The notes: a model not told the origin generated them from the sequence alone. Shown: positions 1-6,600, counted from the stretch's first letter. The stretch: DNA of 41,869 nt from Candidatus Woesearchaeota archaeon (GCA_016188145.1 JACPIJ010000042.1:1-41869); one strand, 5' to 3'. Made by a program: numbers and translations.

Positions 1-225
1 GACCACGTTGCAGCCATGCTGGAGGAGAAGCTCATCAGGCCCAACCATCTTCACAGGAAATACGCCGATACAGTGAGGAAGTTTTACCTTCTCCAGAAGA
101 GGATAATGCACAGGGAGCTAAGGGAAGTCAAAGGCGCACACCTTGACGTGCTTTTCAAGGAAGCCCAGGACTTTGTTGCAAAGATTGACGACTTCATCAA
201 CAAAAGGTCCACGGTCAGGAAATAA
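1..225 (+). CDS. C-terminal end of an unidentified helical protein (truncated by window)
   Basis: The reading frame is open from the first base and ends at TAA 223-225, so this is the last 74 codons of a gene that starts outside the window; an internal ATG at 16 should not be taken as the start. The visible part is highly charged and predicted helical (KYADTVRKFYLLQKRI, then REVKGAHLDVLFKEAQDFV), as in the helical tail of HEPN- or nucleotidyltransferase-linked proteins, but no catalytic motif is visible and I do not assign a function. A T-rich run at 231-247 follows and is a plausible terminator. Confidence 0.6.
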   Translation, partial: DHVAAMLEEKLIRPNHLHRKYADTVRKFYLLQKRIMHRELREVKGAHLDVLFKEAQDFVAKIDDFINKRSTVRK

Positions 226-230
226 GCGCT

Positions 231-247
231 GTTATTTCTTTTTTTTG
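231..247 (+). terminator. T-rich terminator after the first gene
   Basis: A run of T with few interruptions lies just after the stop codon of the upstream gene. Archaeal transcription commonly ends in such oligo-T tracts without a hairpin. The gap continues as A-rich sequence to 331. Confidence 0.4.
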
Positions 248-295
248 CGGCAATAGGAATCAAGGATAGAACAAAGAATAATAAAAATAAGAAGG

Positions 296-326
296 AAGAA
301 ATAAAAGATAATAAAAAGAAAAAATT
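296..326 (-). terminator. T-rich terminator (minus strand) after the surface-protein gene
   Basis: Read on the minus strand, the sequence after the stop codon at 332 is almost pure T/A with several T5-6 runs, fitting archaeal oligo-T termination. Confidence 0.4.
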
Positions 327-331
327 GCTGC

Positions 332-2104
332 TTACTGCGGCTTCATCAGCTTGATGAGCAGTGCTGCCCCGCCGCCAAGCACGACAACGTAGCCAAGCAC
401 AAGCAGCGCCACATACTGCGGCGTTTCAAGGAATGACTTCTTTGCTGCAGGCTGTTCCTGAGGCGTTACGTTCACCTGAGGCTGCGTAGGCGGAACGGTT
501 ATTACCGTTACCTCGTCCTTCTTGCCTTCCTCAGGAGGAGTTACCTTTTCCTTCTCATCTTCGGCACCGCACTTTGCAACGCTCAACAGCACAACCTCGC
601 TGTTGCTCTTGGTGTCCGTGTTGAAGTAAGTGTCAACCGTTACCCTGTAGTTCGCAGGCCTTGTAATGCTTTCAGCTACTGGCACAGTGAAGCTTACACT
701 GTCCTCGTCATCCTGGTCAAGTGAGAGCTTGTCGCTTACTGCGCCAAAGCTGAGCTCAGGGCTTGCTAGCCTCACAAGGACATCTTCCTCATCCCTTCTG
801 CCGGAATTTCTCAGGTTTGCCGTGAGCTTCGTTTCTTTCTCGCAGCTTACAGTTGGCGGGTTAAGAGTTACGCTCTTTATCTCAATCTCGTGGCTTTTCC
901 TCTTGATTTCAAAGTCAACGCTTATCTTCTCGCCGTGCCTTGCGCCGAACTCGTCAGTGCCTTCCGCGCTTATTTCAACGCTGAACGTGCCGTCGTCCGC
1001 GTCGTCATCTATTACTGACTCAACCTTTATTGTGTCCTTGTCCTCTGCGCCAAGGTCGCCAAGATCTTCAGATTCGTCAATGTCCAGCTCGCCGTTGCTT
1101 ATGACCTTGACCTCAACATCTTCTATGGTGACGTCTTCCTTGCTCTTAAACCTGTTTTCAACCTCTATCTCAATCTCAATATTCATGCCAGGCTTCAGGT
1201 CCTTGACATTATCGCCGTTGTCAACATTCTCGGACTTGCCGTCAAACCTTACCTTGACATCCTTTAGCTTCAGGTTGTTTTCTGCCCTGACTTCGAGCTG
1301 CGTTGTGCCGCTTACTGCGCCCCCGGTGATGGAAGGCGTCGCCTCAAACTTTATTGAGCCAACATTCACAGCGGAAGCAACAAGCGCCTTTGTTACGGCA
1401 TTAAGCTTCTGAGGCACCCTGACGCTGATTGGCACGCTTACGCTTTCGCCAACTGCCAACGTTGTCTTTGGCAGCGTGAAATTAATCTTAAGGTCGCTTT
1501 CTGTAAAGCCACTCGCAACACTAACAGTACCCTTAAGGCCATTTAACTGTTCCGGACCGTCGTTCTTCAAAGTAATTGTGCCTGTTAAGTTAACCTCCCT
1601 CTTGTCTTCTGTGTCGTGGTTTGGGTCGCTCCTTTCCTGAGTCTCGCTGCCAAGAGTTAATGTTGATGTTACGGCCAGCTTTGGAGGGACGTCAACGACT
1701 GTTACGGTTACGTCCTCAAATGAGTTATTTGTATCATCATCTGTGACGTTAAACCTGAACTTGTAAGTTCCTGACTGCGTGAAGTCTGGTGTCCAATTGA
1801 AACCCATCTGCGTGGTGCTTAAGTAAGAATAGTTTACTTTTGTCGAGCCTATTGTTATCTGTTGGTCCTTGGACAATGCGTTAACCTTTGTTCCCGCACA
1901 TGGCGCATCTAAGCATACGCTAAAGTTTATTGCGCCAACATCCGCAGCAGTTGAACTCACGACAAAGTTTAAAGGCTGGCCTTCATTTACCGATTTAGCT
2001 CCTATTGCAGGAGAAAAAGCCGGAGCGCTAGCAGCTGCGTAAATCATAGCCGCTGACAACACGAGAACTAACATGAACAAAACACTTTTGAAGACGTTTT
2101 TCAT
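332..2104 (-). CDS. Secreted, membrane-anchored surface protein with Ig-like/CARDB-like modules
   Basis: About 590 residues if translation starts at the ATG at 2104; the frame is open to an ATG at 2149, but only the inner start puts a signal peptide at the N-terminus (MKNVFKSVLFMLVLVLSAAM followed by small residues). A GGGGGTTGG stretch precedes this ATG. Residues about 25-125 look like a cadherin/Ig-like module (PPKLAVTS follows), then come several beta-rich modules typical of NEW3/CARDB-type adhesins, very acidic in the middle (many D/E pairs), then a Pro/Gln/Thr-rich linker and a single C-terminal membrane helix (YVALLVLGYVVVLGGGAALL) ending in a short basic tail. This architecture is that of archaeal cell-surface or S-layer-associated proteins; the ligand is unknown. 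TATA box at 2185-2198. Confidence 0.8.
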   Translation of the reverse strand: MKNVFKSVLFMLVLVLSAAMIYAAASAPAFSPAIGAKSVNEGQPLNFVVSSTAADVGAINFSVCLDAPCAGTKVNALSKDQQITIGSTKVNYSYLSTTQMGFNWTPDFTQSGTYKFRFNVTDDDTNNSFEDVTVTVVDVPPKLAVTSTLTLGSETQERSDPNHDTEDKREVNLTGTITLKNDGPEQLNGLKGTVSVASGFTESDLKINFTLPKTTLAVGESVSVPISVRVPQKLNAVTKALVASAVNVGSIKFEATPSITGGAVSGTTQLEVRAENNLKLKDVKVRFDGKSENVDNGDNVKDLKPGMNIEIEIEVENRFKSKEDVTIEDVEVKVISNGELDIDESEDLGDLGAEDKDTIKVESVIDDDADDGTFSVEISAEGTDEFGARHGEKISVDFEIKRKSHEIEIKSVTLNPPTVSCEKETKLTANLRNSGRRDEEDVLVRLASPELSFGAVSDKLSLDQDDEDSVSFTVPVAESITRPANYRVTVDTYFNTDTKSNSEVVLLSVAKCGAEDEKEKVTPPEEGKKDEVTVITVPPTQPQVNVTPQEQPAAKKSFLETPQYVALLVLGYVVVLGGGAALLIKLMKPQ

Positions 2105-2184
2105 TGTATAACCAACCCCCAACCGTTTTTGCAAAATCTGCAAAATCATCTGCCAGTAATTTATTAATTCCTGAGTAGTTACAA

Positions 2185-2198
2185 GTTATATATAAACC
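2185..2198 (-). promoter_or_regulatory. TATA box of the surface-protein gene
   Basis: Minus-strand GGTTTATATATAAC is a strong archaeal box A. The inferred transcript start is near 2165, giving a leader of about 60 bases to the ATG at 2104. Confidence 0.6.
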
Positions 2199-2277
2199 TT
2201 TTGTTTTTTTGAAATGCATTTCTCAGAATATGCTGGCTGCGTGCTTGTAAACTCTGGCTACAGCTGCAGCAGCCGCA

Positions 2278-2394
2278 ATGGCAGCACGCAACTGCCATAT
2301 ATTATAGCAATTCGCATTAATTATCGAAATTTTGTGCGAATTGCTAAATAGCAGATTGCAGGAAGAATTTACGAAAATTTATGCAATCTGCTAT
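2278..2394. repeat. Three consecutive inverted repeats in the intergenic region
   Basis: The 341-base gap between two minus-strand genes holds three hairpins in a row: ATGGCAG 2278-2284 with CTGCCAT 2292-2298; TAGCAATTCGCA 2305-2316 with TGCGAATTGCTA 2335-2346; ATAGCAGATTGCA 2348-2360 with TGCAATCTGCTAT 2382-2394. The last two have perfect 12-13 bp stems and loops of 18-21 bases that both contain a TAnCGAAA-like core. They may form the 3' end of the upstream transcript or bind a regulator. No gene is visible here. Confidence 0.75.
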
Positions 2395-2445
2395 TATATA
2401 GGAAAGATGGAAATAAGAAAAGAAGGAAAAAAATAATGAATAAGA

Positions 2446-3036
2446 TTATTTGCCGAAGTAGAATATCTTTTCTATTGCAACGTCCTCGGGCCTGAACTCT
2501 TCCCTGCCTGCCCTTGCGGTCACTCTGGGCTGCTCTGCTTTCGGTGCCTGAGCTTGGGGCGCTTGCACTTGCGATTCATGAACAAAAGTGGGGTGAACTG
2601 CTGCCTGTTGAGCTGATTCTGCGGCTGCCGCATCATGATGTGCTGCAGCAACAGGGGAAGGAGCGCTTACTGGCTGTTGCTGCTGGATTGACATCCTCAT
2701 GACCTGCTTGTTCACATCGCCAAGCCCTCCACCCAGCTTTTTAATCTCATCTTTCAGGCCAATAACCTCCCGCACAATGGCTTCAAGCCTCACTCCCAGT
2801 GAGCGCACATCCATGTTAAGCTCAGACAGCGCTTCGTTGGAAATGCTTGCCGGCTCTGATCTTGCAATATGGCTGTTCGAAGCTATTGCTGCTGACATGG
2901 AACTAACGCCGTTGCCTCTCAGCATTTCTTCTGCCTTCAATACAGCTTCATCCGATGTCTGTGCTATTCCATGCCTCATAAGCTCCCTTGCCAAAGCGTT
3001 AATCCTCTGAATCTCCTCAACACCCATTATGCCCAC
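2446..3036 (-). CDS. Hypothetical protein: helical N-terminus, coiled coil, Ala/Gln/Pro-rich linker, conserved-looking C-terminal tail
   Basis: 196 residues; a second ATG three codons in (3027) is an equally good start, both behind GAGGTG at about 3046-3051. Residues 5-45 form a helical segment (INALARELMRHGIAQTSDEA) that resembles a small DNA-binding or dimerisation fold, residues 70-115 are a heptad-like coiled coil (RLEAIVREVIGLKDEIKKLG), residues 120-175 are low-complexity A/Q/P/H, and the protein ends with a compact EDVAIEKIFYFGK. I do not recognise the family. It has its own TATA box at 3159-3168; tandem TAGTATAC-like sequences (3120-3127, 3149-3156) sit beside it and could be an operator. 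Confidence 0.65.
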   Translation of the reverse strand: MGIMGVEEIQRINALARELMRHGIAQTSDEAVLKAEEMLRGNGVSSMSAAIASNSHIARSEPASISNEALSELNMDVRSLGVRLEAIVREVIGLKDEIKKLGGGLGDVNKQVMRMSIQQQQPVSAPSPVAAAHHDAAAAESAQQAAVHPTFVHESQVQAPQAQAPKAEQPRVTARAGREEFRPEDVAIEKIFYFGK

Positions 3037-3158
3037 CTCTCACTCTGAACAACCAAGCCTTCATTCGGAACGCTGCCGGAATATAGCCGATAGCGATGCC
3101 TGCTGCTTTTGTTCGACGCTAGTATACAAATATACGGACTATCCCCTTTAGTATACTG

Positions 3159-3168
3159 CTATATAAAT
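3159..3168 (-). promoter_or_regulatory. TATA box with flanking TAGTATAC repeats
   Basis: Minus-strand ATTTATATAG upstream of the gene at 2446-3036. Two TAGTATAC copies (3120-3127 and 3149-3156) lie at or downstream of the expected transcript start, where a repressor could act. Confidence 0.5.
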
Positions 3169-3216
3169 GTTTTGGTTTTCAAAACTTTTAGCTGAAAATA
3201 TGGTATATGCAAAAAG

Positions 3217-3229
3217 CTTAAATATAAGC
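3217..3229 (+). promoter_or_regulatory. TATA box, leaderless transcript
   Basis: CTTAAATATAAGC lies about 25-30 bases before the ATG at 3252, so transcription probably starts at or just before the start codon. Confidence 0.5.
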
Positions 3230-3251
3230 ATTCTTACTCATTAGTGACAAT

Positions 3252-3677
3252 ATGAGACTACCTACGGCCGGCTCTGAAGGCTTGGTGAAGATTGTTGAAG
3301 GATTTGTTTCTAATTACAATGCTAGTGGCAACTTTTCAGGGTTAAGGGTGATTGCTGACATCCTTTACCATACTGCTATGGAGCACAGGCAAACGGGCAA
3401 CATTTCTAGAGCTGGTGTTTGTGACTGGCTGGAAGCTGCTAAATCAGCTTATGCTGCAGCTTTGGAAACTTACGGGATGCAGCAGGAACAGGTTCCAGGA
3501 TTTGCCGAACAGATTGTAGCCAGCATTGCAGAGATTGATAGAATGATCGGTTACTCATCGCCATACGGCACTCAGCTTACACCCAAGGAAGGAGACTCGA
3601 TTGGATCGGAGTTTCAGTTAATGCCGCAGCCGCTACCTGAACAGAGGCGGTTGAGGGTTGCTGTGATGGAGAGGTAG
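3252..3677 (+). CDS. Hypothetical helical protein
   Basis: 141 residues, beginning at an ATG with no ribosome binding site but with a TATA box at the distance expected of a leaderless archaeal mRNA. The sequence is mostly helical and rich in Ala (CDWLEAAKSAYAAALETYG), reminiscent of a TPR-like hairpin, with a polar Pro/Gln C-terminal tail. No signal peptide, membrane segment or catalytic motif is visible. I do not recognise a family. It stands alone between divergent and co-directional neighbours. Confidence 0.55.
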   Translation: MRLPTAGSEGLVKIVEGFVSNYNASGNFSGLRVIADILYHTAMEHRQTGNISRAGVCDWLEAAKSAYAAALETYGMQQEQVPGFAEQIVASIAEIDRMIGYSSPYGTQLTPKEGDSIGSEFQLMPQPLPEQRRLRVAVMER

Positions 3678-3695
3678 GTATAGTTCTAGCATAAT

Positions 3696-3705
3696 CTTTA
3701 AATAA
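3696..3705 (+). promoter_or_regulatory. TATA box of the Rieske gene
   Basis: CTTTAAATAA is centred about 28 bases before the ATG at 3729, consistent with a leaderless or near-leaderless transcript. Confidence 0.55.
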
Positions 3706-3728
3706 CCTTTCTCTTGCTGTAGTAAAAC

Positions 3729-4040
3729 ATGGCGGAACTCGTAAAAGTTGCAGCGGTAAGCGACATACCGTCAGGAACGGCAAAGGTTGTTGATGTAAAG
3801 GGCGAGCCGGTTGCCGTTTTTAACGTGAAGGGAAAGTTTCTTGCAATCCACAACACCTGCCTTCACAGGGGAGGGCCATTGGGCGAGGGCTTTGTCAACG
3901 ATTCCGAGCTTACTGTTGAATGCCCCTGGCACGGCTGGGTTTACAGCCTGGAAAGCGGTGAGACGACCTTCAATCCAGGGGCAAAGGTTAAGACTTACGC
4001 GGTTAAGGTTCAGGGCAGCGACGTATTCTTAGAAATTTAA
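3729..4040 (+). CDS. Rieske-type [2Fe-2S] ferredoxin
   Basis: 103 residues, the usual length of a stand-alone Rieske ferredoxin (NirD/biphenyl-dioxygenase ferredoxin type). Both cluster-binding boxes are present: CLHRGG (Cys and His about residues 42-44) and CPWHGW (Cys and His about residues 63-66). The rest fits the fold: an N-terminal beta segment, the FNVKGKFLAIHN strand before box 1 and the TYAVKVQGSDVFLEI C-terminal strands. Such proteins carry electrons, usually to an oxygenase or reductase; no partner is encoded next door, so the substrate system is unknown. Single-gene transcription unit followed by tRNA-Leu. Confidence 0.93.
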   Translation: MAELVKVAAVSDIPSGTAKVVDVKGEPVAVFNVKGKFLAIHNTCLHRGGPLGEGFVNDSELTVECPWHGWVYSLESGETTFNPGAKVKTYAVKVQGSDVFLEI

Positions 4041-4055
4041 GCAGCAGCAACAATC

Positions 4056-4063
4056 TTTATAAA
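4056..4063 (+). promoter_or_regulatory. TATA box of the tRNA-Leu transcript
   Basis: TTTATAAA about 25 bases before GATTGACC at 4081. The transcript would therefore begin at the base of the folded leader rather than at the tRNA itself, leaving about 70 bases to be removed by RNase P. Confidence 0.6.
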
Positions 4064-4080
4064 TTGCCCAGTAGTTTTCT

Positions 4081-4152
4081 GATTGACCTCTCCACATCGC
4101 CTATGGCGATGGGACCAGTCGTGCATGCACGACTTGGTTTACTAAAGAGGTC
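4081..4152 (+). repeat. Folded twin-hairpin leader upstream of tRNA-Leu
   Basis: GACCTCT 4085-4091 pairs with AGAGGTC 4146-4152, enclosing two hairpins: CATCGCC 4095-4101 with GGCGATG 4105-4111, and AGTCGTG 4117-4123 with CACGACT 4128-4134. The closing stem ends two bases (AT) before the mature tRNA. On the minus strand the distal edge reads GGTCAATCAGAAAAC, a version of the motif found at 5823, 18969, 22794 and 25430. Comparable leaders precede tRNA-Thr and tRNA-Ser. Confidence 0.75.
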
Positions 4153-4154
4153 AT

Positions 4155-4286
4155 GCGGGGGTAGCAAAGCCCGGCTAAATGCGCAGGACTTAAGACGTTT
4201 TTCCGCCAGCGCTTTTGCGCCGCAGCGGAAAAGGGCTGTGATCCTGTGGGTTAGTCCCTTCGGGGGTTCAAATCCCCTCCCCATTA
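4155..4286 (+). tRNA. tRNA-Leu (anticodon TAA) with a 46-nt intron; acceptor stem irregular
   Basis: Manual folding: acceptor 5' strand GCGGGGG 4155-4161, T8 A9, D-stem GCA/TGC, anticodon stem CAGGA 4184-4188 with TCCTG 4242-4246, loop CTTAAG+A giving anticodon TAA at 4191-4193, long class II variable arm (GGG..TCCC), T-stem GGGGG 4262-4266 with CCCCT 4274-4278 and loop TTCAAAT. The intron after position 37 is 4195-4240 and folds on itself (TTTTCCGC...GCGGAAAA). Oddity: the 3' acceptor strand reads CCCC and then ATTAAG, so only four pairs form; CGC plus A, the expected end, appears six bases later at 4289-4292. The true 3' end is therefore 4286 or 4292. A methyltransferase gene follows. Confidence 0.85.
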
Positions 4287-4330
4287 AGCGCATCAAGCCA
4301 GATTCGGCTGTTAATCCTGAGAAAGTAAAC

Positions 4331-5068
4331 ATGGAAGCATACGCTAGGCTTGCCGCTGCTTATCAGGCGAGGACAGACGTCCTGCCTATTGCAGATCCTT
4401 TTGACGATTTTGCCAAAGTGCTTTCACTCAATCGTATTATGGATGTTGGATGCGGTCCTGGCAGGGATGTTGAAACAATCCTCCAGAAAGGGCACAAGGT
4501 TGTCGGGATTGATTTATCAAAAGAAATGCTGCAGCTAGCGCGCCAGCGGCTTGATGCATTTCTGCAGCAACAGGAAGATCCGCTTGGGTTTCTTCGCGCA
4601 AGGGGTTACGAGTCAAAGTCGATTGATGGTGTTTTGGATGCCATGTTTTTCCAAGCCACAATGCAGGGCATGCCTATTGGTCGGCCGGGATTTGAAGTGG
4701 AATCTTATGGCGGGCTTTGGGCTGTTACGAGTGTGCAGCACCTGCCTTATGCGCAGCTGCCAAAATTTTTAGCTAACGCATCAGCACTTCTCGCTCCAAA
4801 AGGGGTTTTGTATGTAAAGACACGGGCACCTTTCGACAATCAACCTAAAGATCTTCTTGAGTGTTTAGAGACGTCTTCAGAGAACCAAGGATTGCCATTC
4901 ACTCGTTTCTTTGCCTATTATGTGCCATCTGATTTCCTTAATAGCCTTGAGCAAGCTGGGTTTTCAGTTGTAAGGACGTCTAAAGGACCAGATGGCAGGA
5001 TTCAGTATCCTTCAACAAACAGTGGCGAACGTGGTTACAAATTCTGGGTCATTGCCCAAAAGAAATAA
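4331..5068 (+). CDS. Class I SAM-dependent methyltransferase
   Basis: About 245 residues from the ATG at 4331. The open frame runs back to 4064 but through the tRNA-Leu gene, so the longer version is rejected. SAM-binding motif I is clear (IMDVGCGPGRDVETIL, about residues 36-51), followed by an acidic end of strand beta-2 (HKVVGIDLSKEMLQLAR) and the LLAPKGVLYVKTR segment of motif III. An insertion of about 45 residues lies between the SAM half and the post-motif II strands (QQQEDPLGFLRARGY region). The family covers many substrates; the substrate here cannot be told. It starts 40-45 bases after tRNA-Leu and may share its transcript, so a tRNA- or rRNA-related role is possible but unproven. 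Confidence 0.85.
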   Translation: MEAYARLAAAYQARTDVLPIADPFDDFAKVLSLNRIMDVGCGPGRDVETILQKGHKVVGIDLSKEMLQLARQRLDAFLQQQEDPLGFLRARGYESKSIDGVLDAMFFQATMQGMPIGRPGFEVESYGGLWAVTSVQHLPYAQLPKFLANASALLAPKGVLYVKTRAPFDNQPKDLLECLETSSENQGLPFTRFFAYYVPSDFLNSLEQAGFSVVRTSKGPDGRIQYPSTNSGERGYKFWVIAQKK

Positions 5069-5084
5069 GCAATGTGCTTGATTG

Positions 5085-5585
5085 TCACTGAATTATCTCA
5101 ACCCTGCTGTCGCCTTCTTGGATTCCGTATGCAGTGGTAAGGTTTCCGTTCACTTCGAGAACATATCTGATGGGCTGCCCTGAGTTGTAGAGGGGGCACG
5201 GGTCTGCATGGCAGGGCACGGCGTGGTGAATCTTAACCACTGTGAAGTCTTCAGAAATGAACACGATGTCCAGCGGAATCAGCGTGTTTTTCATCCAGAA
5301 GTTTTGCACTGACGTTGTTGGGAATATGAATAGCATGCCTTCGTTTTCGCCGAGGGATTTTCTGAACATGAGTCCGGTTTCTATCTCTGTTTCGTTGTTT
5401 GCAACTTCAGCGTTTATTATCAGTGATTCGGGATAAAAGGTTACAATTGCCCTGTCATTTGCTGTCTGGGTTGTGCCTGTGGCATCGCCAGATTTATGAA
5501 CCAGATTGGGAAGTCCAACAGCAAAAAAGAACAGGATGAAAAACAGCACCGATGCAGAGATAATAACTGTTTTGAAATCTGTCAT
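5085..5585 (-). CDS. DUF192 family protein with an N-terminal membrane anchor
   Basis: About 166 residues from the ATG at 5585; an ATG at 5603 lies almost on the inferred transcript start (TATA 5607-5618), so the inner start is preferred. One hydrophobic segment (VIISASVLFFILFFFAVGL, about residues 6-25) anchors the protein with its domain outside. The DUF192 signature is complete: ETGLMFRKSLGENEGMLFIF, then FWMKNTLIPLDIVFI, a CHADPCPLYN segment with two Cys, YVLEVN and a final GIQEGD. The family (PF02643) is widespread in archaea and bacteria, usually exported and without proven biochemical function. Divergent from tRNA-Thr. Confidence 0.88.
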   Translation of the reverse strand: MTDFKTVIISASVLFFILFFFAVGLPNLVHKSGDATGTTQTANDRAIVTFYPESLIINAEVANNETEIETGLMFRKSLGENEGMLFIFPTTSVQNFWMKNTLIPLDIVFISEDFTVVKIHHAVPCHADPCPLYNSGQPIRYVLEVNGNLTTAYGIQEGDSRVEIIQ

Positions 5586-5606
5586 GAGCAGCCCTGCTGA
5601 CAAATA

Positions 5607-5618
5607 CCTTTAAAAATC
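5607..5618. promoter_or_regulatory. Two-way TATA region between the DUF192 gene and tRNA-Thr
   Basis: CCTTTAAAAATC can serve as box A for tRNA-Thr on the plus strand (start near 5640, at the base of the folded leader) and, read on the minus strand, for the DUF192 gene. Confidence 0.45.
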
Positions 5619-5648
5619 ATTTGCATATGCGAGAATTTAGTAAGGTTG

Positions 5649-5725
5649 ATAAGGGCGCGAGCATTGCGAGTGCAAGTTGGCGGTAGCCAACTGCACAATC
5701 GGCGAAAGCCGATTTGTGCCCTTAT
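5649..5725 (+). repeat. Folded twin-hairpin leader upstream of tRNA-Thr
   Basis: ATAAGGGC 5649-5656 pairs perfectly with GCCCTTAT 5718-5725, which directly abuts the tRNA at 5726. Inside are AGTTGGC 5675-5681 with GCCAACT 5686-5692 (loop GGTA) and AATCGGC 5697-5703 with GCCGATT 5708-5714 (loop GAAA). The layout matches the leaders of tRNA-Leu and tRNA-Ser although the stem sequences differ, which favours a conserved fold over a conserved sequence. Confidence 0.75.
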
Positions 5726-5876
5726 GCCTCTGTAGCACAGCCAGTAGTTGCGCCACCTTGGTATGGCCTTTTAGGAAAATGTCACCGGAAAGGTGACATT
5801 CTTCGTCTCTAAGACGAAGAAAGGTCAATCAAAAACGAAAAGGTGGAGGTCCGGGGTGCAAATCCCCGCAGAGGCT
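5726..5876 (+). tRNA. tRNA-Thr (anticodon GGT) with a 77-nt structured intron
   Basis: Acceptor GCCTCTG 5726-5732 pairs perfectly with CAGAGGC 5869-5875, discriminator T 5876. D-stem GCA/TGC, anticodon stem CCACC 5753-5757 with GGTGG 5842-5846, anticodon GGT 5760-5762. The intron 5764-5840 follows position 37 as usual. T-stem CGGGG/CCCCG is perfect, but the T-loop reads TGCAAAT, with G where T55 (pseudouridine) is almost invariant. The intron holds its own twin hairpins (see 5765-5837). Discriminator U fits archaeal tRNA-Thr. Confidence 0.88.
5765..5837 (+). repeat. Hairpin element with GGTCAATCAAAAACG inside the tRNA-Thr intron
   Basis: GGCCTTTT 5765-5772 can pair with GAAAGGTC 5819-5826, enclosing AATGTCACC/GGTGACATT (5778-5786, 5792-5800) and CTTCGTCT/AGACGAAG (5801-5808, 5812-5819). 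Directly after the closing strand comes AATCAAAAACG, so the whole motif GGTCAATCAAAAACG spans 5823-5837. Almost the entire intron is this element. Confidence 0.7.
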
Positions 5877-5974
5877 TTATTAGCTCTAATTGAGAGCTCC
5901 GAGAACTTTAGTTTCTAACCCGTTAGCAGCGGCCACTTGTTGCACCTGATTAAGATACCTAGGCTGGCACACGA

Positions 5975-6364
5975 TCAGATCGGGCTTGCTACCAAGTCGC
6001 AAACCGTCATCAGTAAGGTGTTTTTTAGCTCATAGGGTAATTGTGCATCACTAACAAAATTTCCAATACGTGTTCCTGAAGAGTAAGCAACACTAAACAC
6101 GTGGTGGATTCTAGGCGGCAGTCGCTCAACTTCTTCCGCTACGCCCAGTTGTACACTAAATAAATGGAGAGAAGCTTGTACTTCTGCTGGTAAGCTTGGT
6201 GCTCTCCGCACGGCTATATACCATGAAACATCAGTATTTAAGCCGTAACGCTTTAATGTAAGAGCAGCTTCCTCAATTTCGATTTTATGTGCTTCGCTTC
6301 CTCTACCATCAGTTGCGTGCAAATCACCTGAATCAGTAACGATGATTGGTAAACTAGGTTTCAT
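5975..6364 (-). CDS. Hypothetical protein
   Basis: 129 residues starting at an ATG about 25 bases after a clear TATA box, so the transcript is probably leaderless. The N-terminus PSLPIIVTDSGDLHATDGRGSE suggests a beta strand followed by an acidic loop, and the rest mixes helices and strands; no known motif or membrane segment stands out. I do not recognise a family. It lies alone downstream of tRNA-Thr. A short match between its far flank (GCAGAGGCTT, 6529-6538) and the tRNA-Thr 3' end was noted but is too short to prove integration. Confidence 0.5.
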   Translation of the reverse strand: MKPSLPIIVTDSGDLHATDGRGSEAHKIEIEEAALTLKRYGLNTDVSWYIAVRRAPSLPAEVQASLHLFSVQLGVAEEVERLPPRIHHVFSVAYSSGTRIGNFVSDAQLPYELKNTLLMTVCDLVASPI

Positions 6365-6384
6365 GAATAAAGCGAATCAAACAT

Positions 6385-6397
6385 AATTTATAAAACT
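6385..6397 (-). promoter_or_regulatory. TATA box of the 5975-6364 gene
   Basis: Minus-strand AGTTTTATAAATT is centred about 27 bases before the ATG at 6364. Confidence 0.55.
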
Positions 6398-6563
6398 ATC
6401 CAAACAATTATTTTTGCCTCTCGGTTCAAATGGCAAAGAAAGATAAGAATATTCGTAAGCAGGATAGCAAATAATTAGGCAACTGTTCCATTAAAGCCCT
6501 GATTATGAACATTTTAGTATAGCTCCCAGCAGAGGCTTATAATTTTCTGAGCCGAAGCGAGTA

Positions 6564-6575
6564 AAATTTATAATC
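6564..6575 (+). promoter_or_regulatory. TATA box of the 6601-7089 gene
   Basis: AAATTTATAATC lies about 30 bases before the ATG at 6601, the spacing of a leaderless archaeal message. Confidence 0.5.
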
Positions 6576-6600
6576 TGACTAGTGTTACTAACACGGAATA

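Noticed and set aside
666-1412. 248-residue plus-strand reading frame rich in Ser/Leu
   Set aside because: Shadow of the surface-protein gene on the other strand; low-complexity composition.
4064-4330. N-terminal extension of the methyltransferase reading frame
   Set aside because: It runs through the leader and the whole tRNA-Leu gene; the ATG at 4331 gives a normal methyltransferase N-terminus.
6418-6440. CGGTTCAAATGG resembling a T-arm
   Set aside because: The 3' stem strand does not pair and no other tRNA arms are found nearby.
5868-6538. GCAGAGGCTT shared by the tRNA-Thr 3' end and 6529-6538, as possible attachment sites
   Set aside because: Only ten bases match, no integrase gene lies between, and integrative elements normally leave longer repeats.
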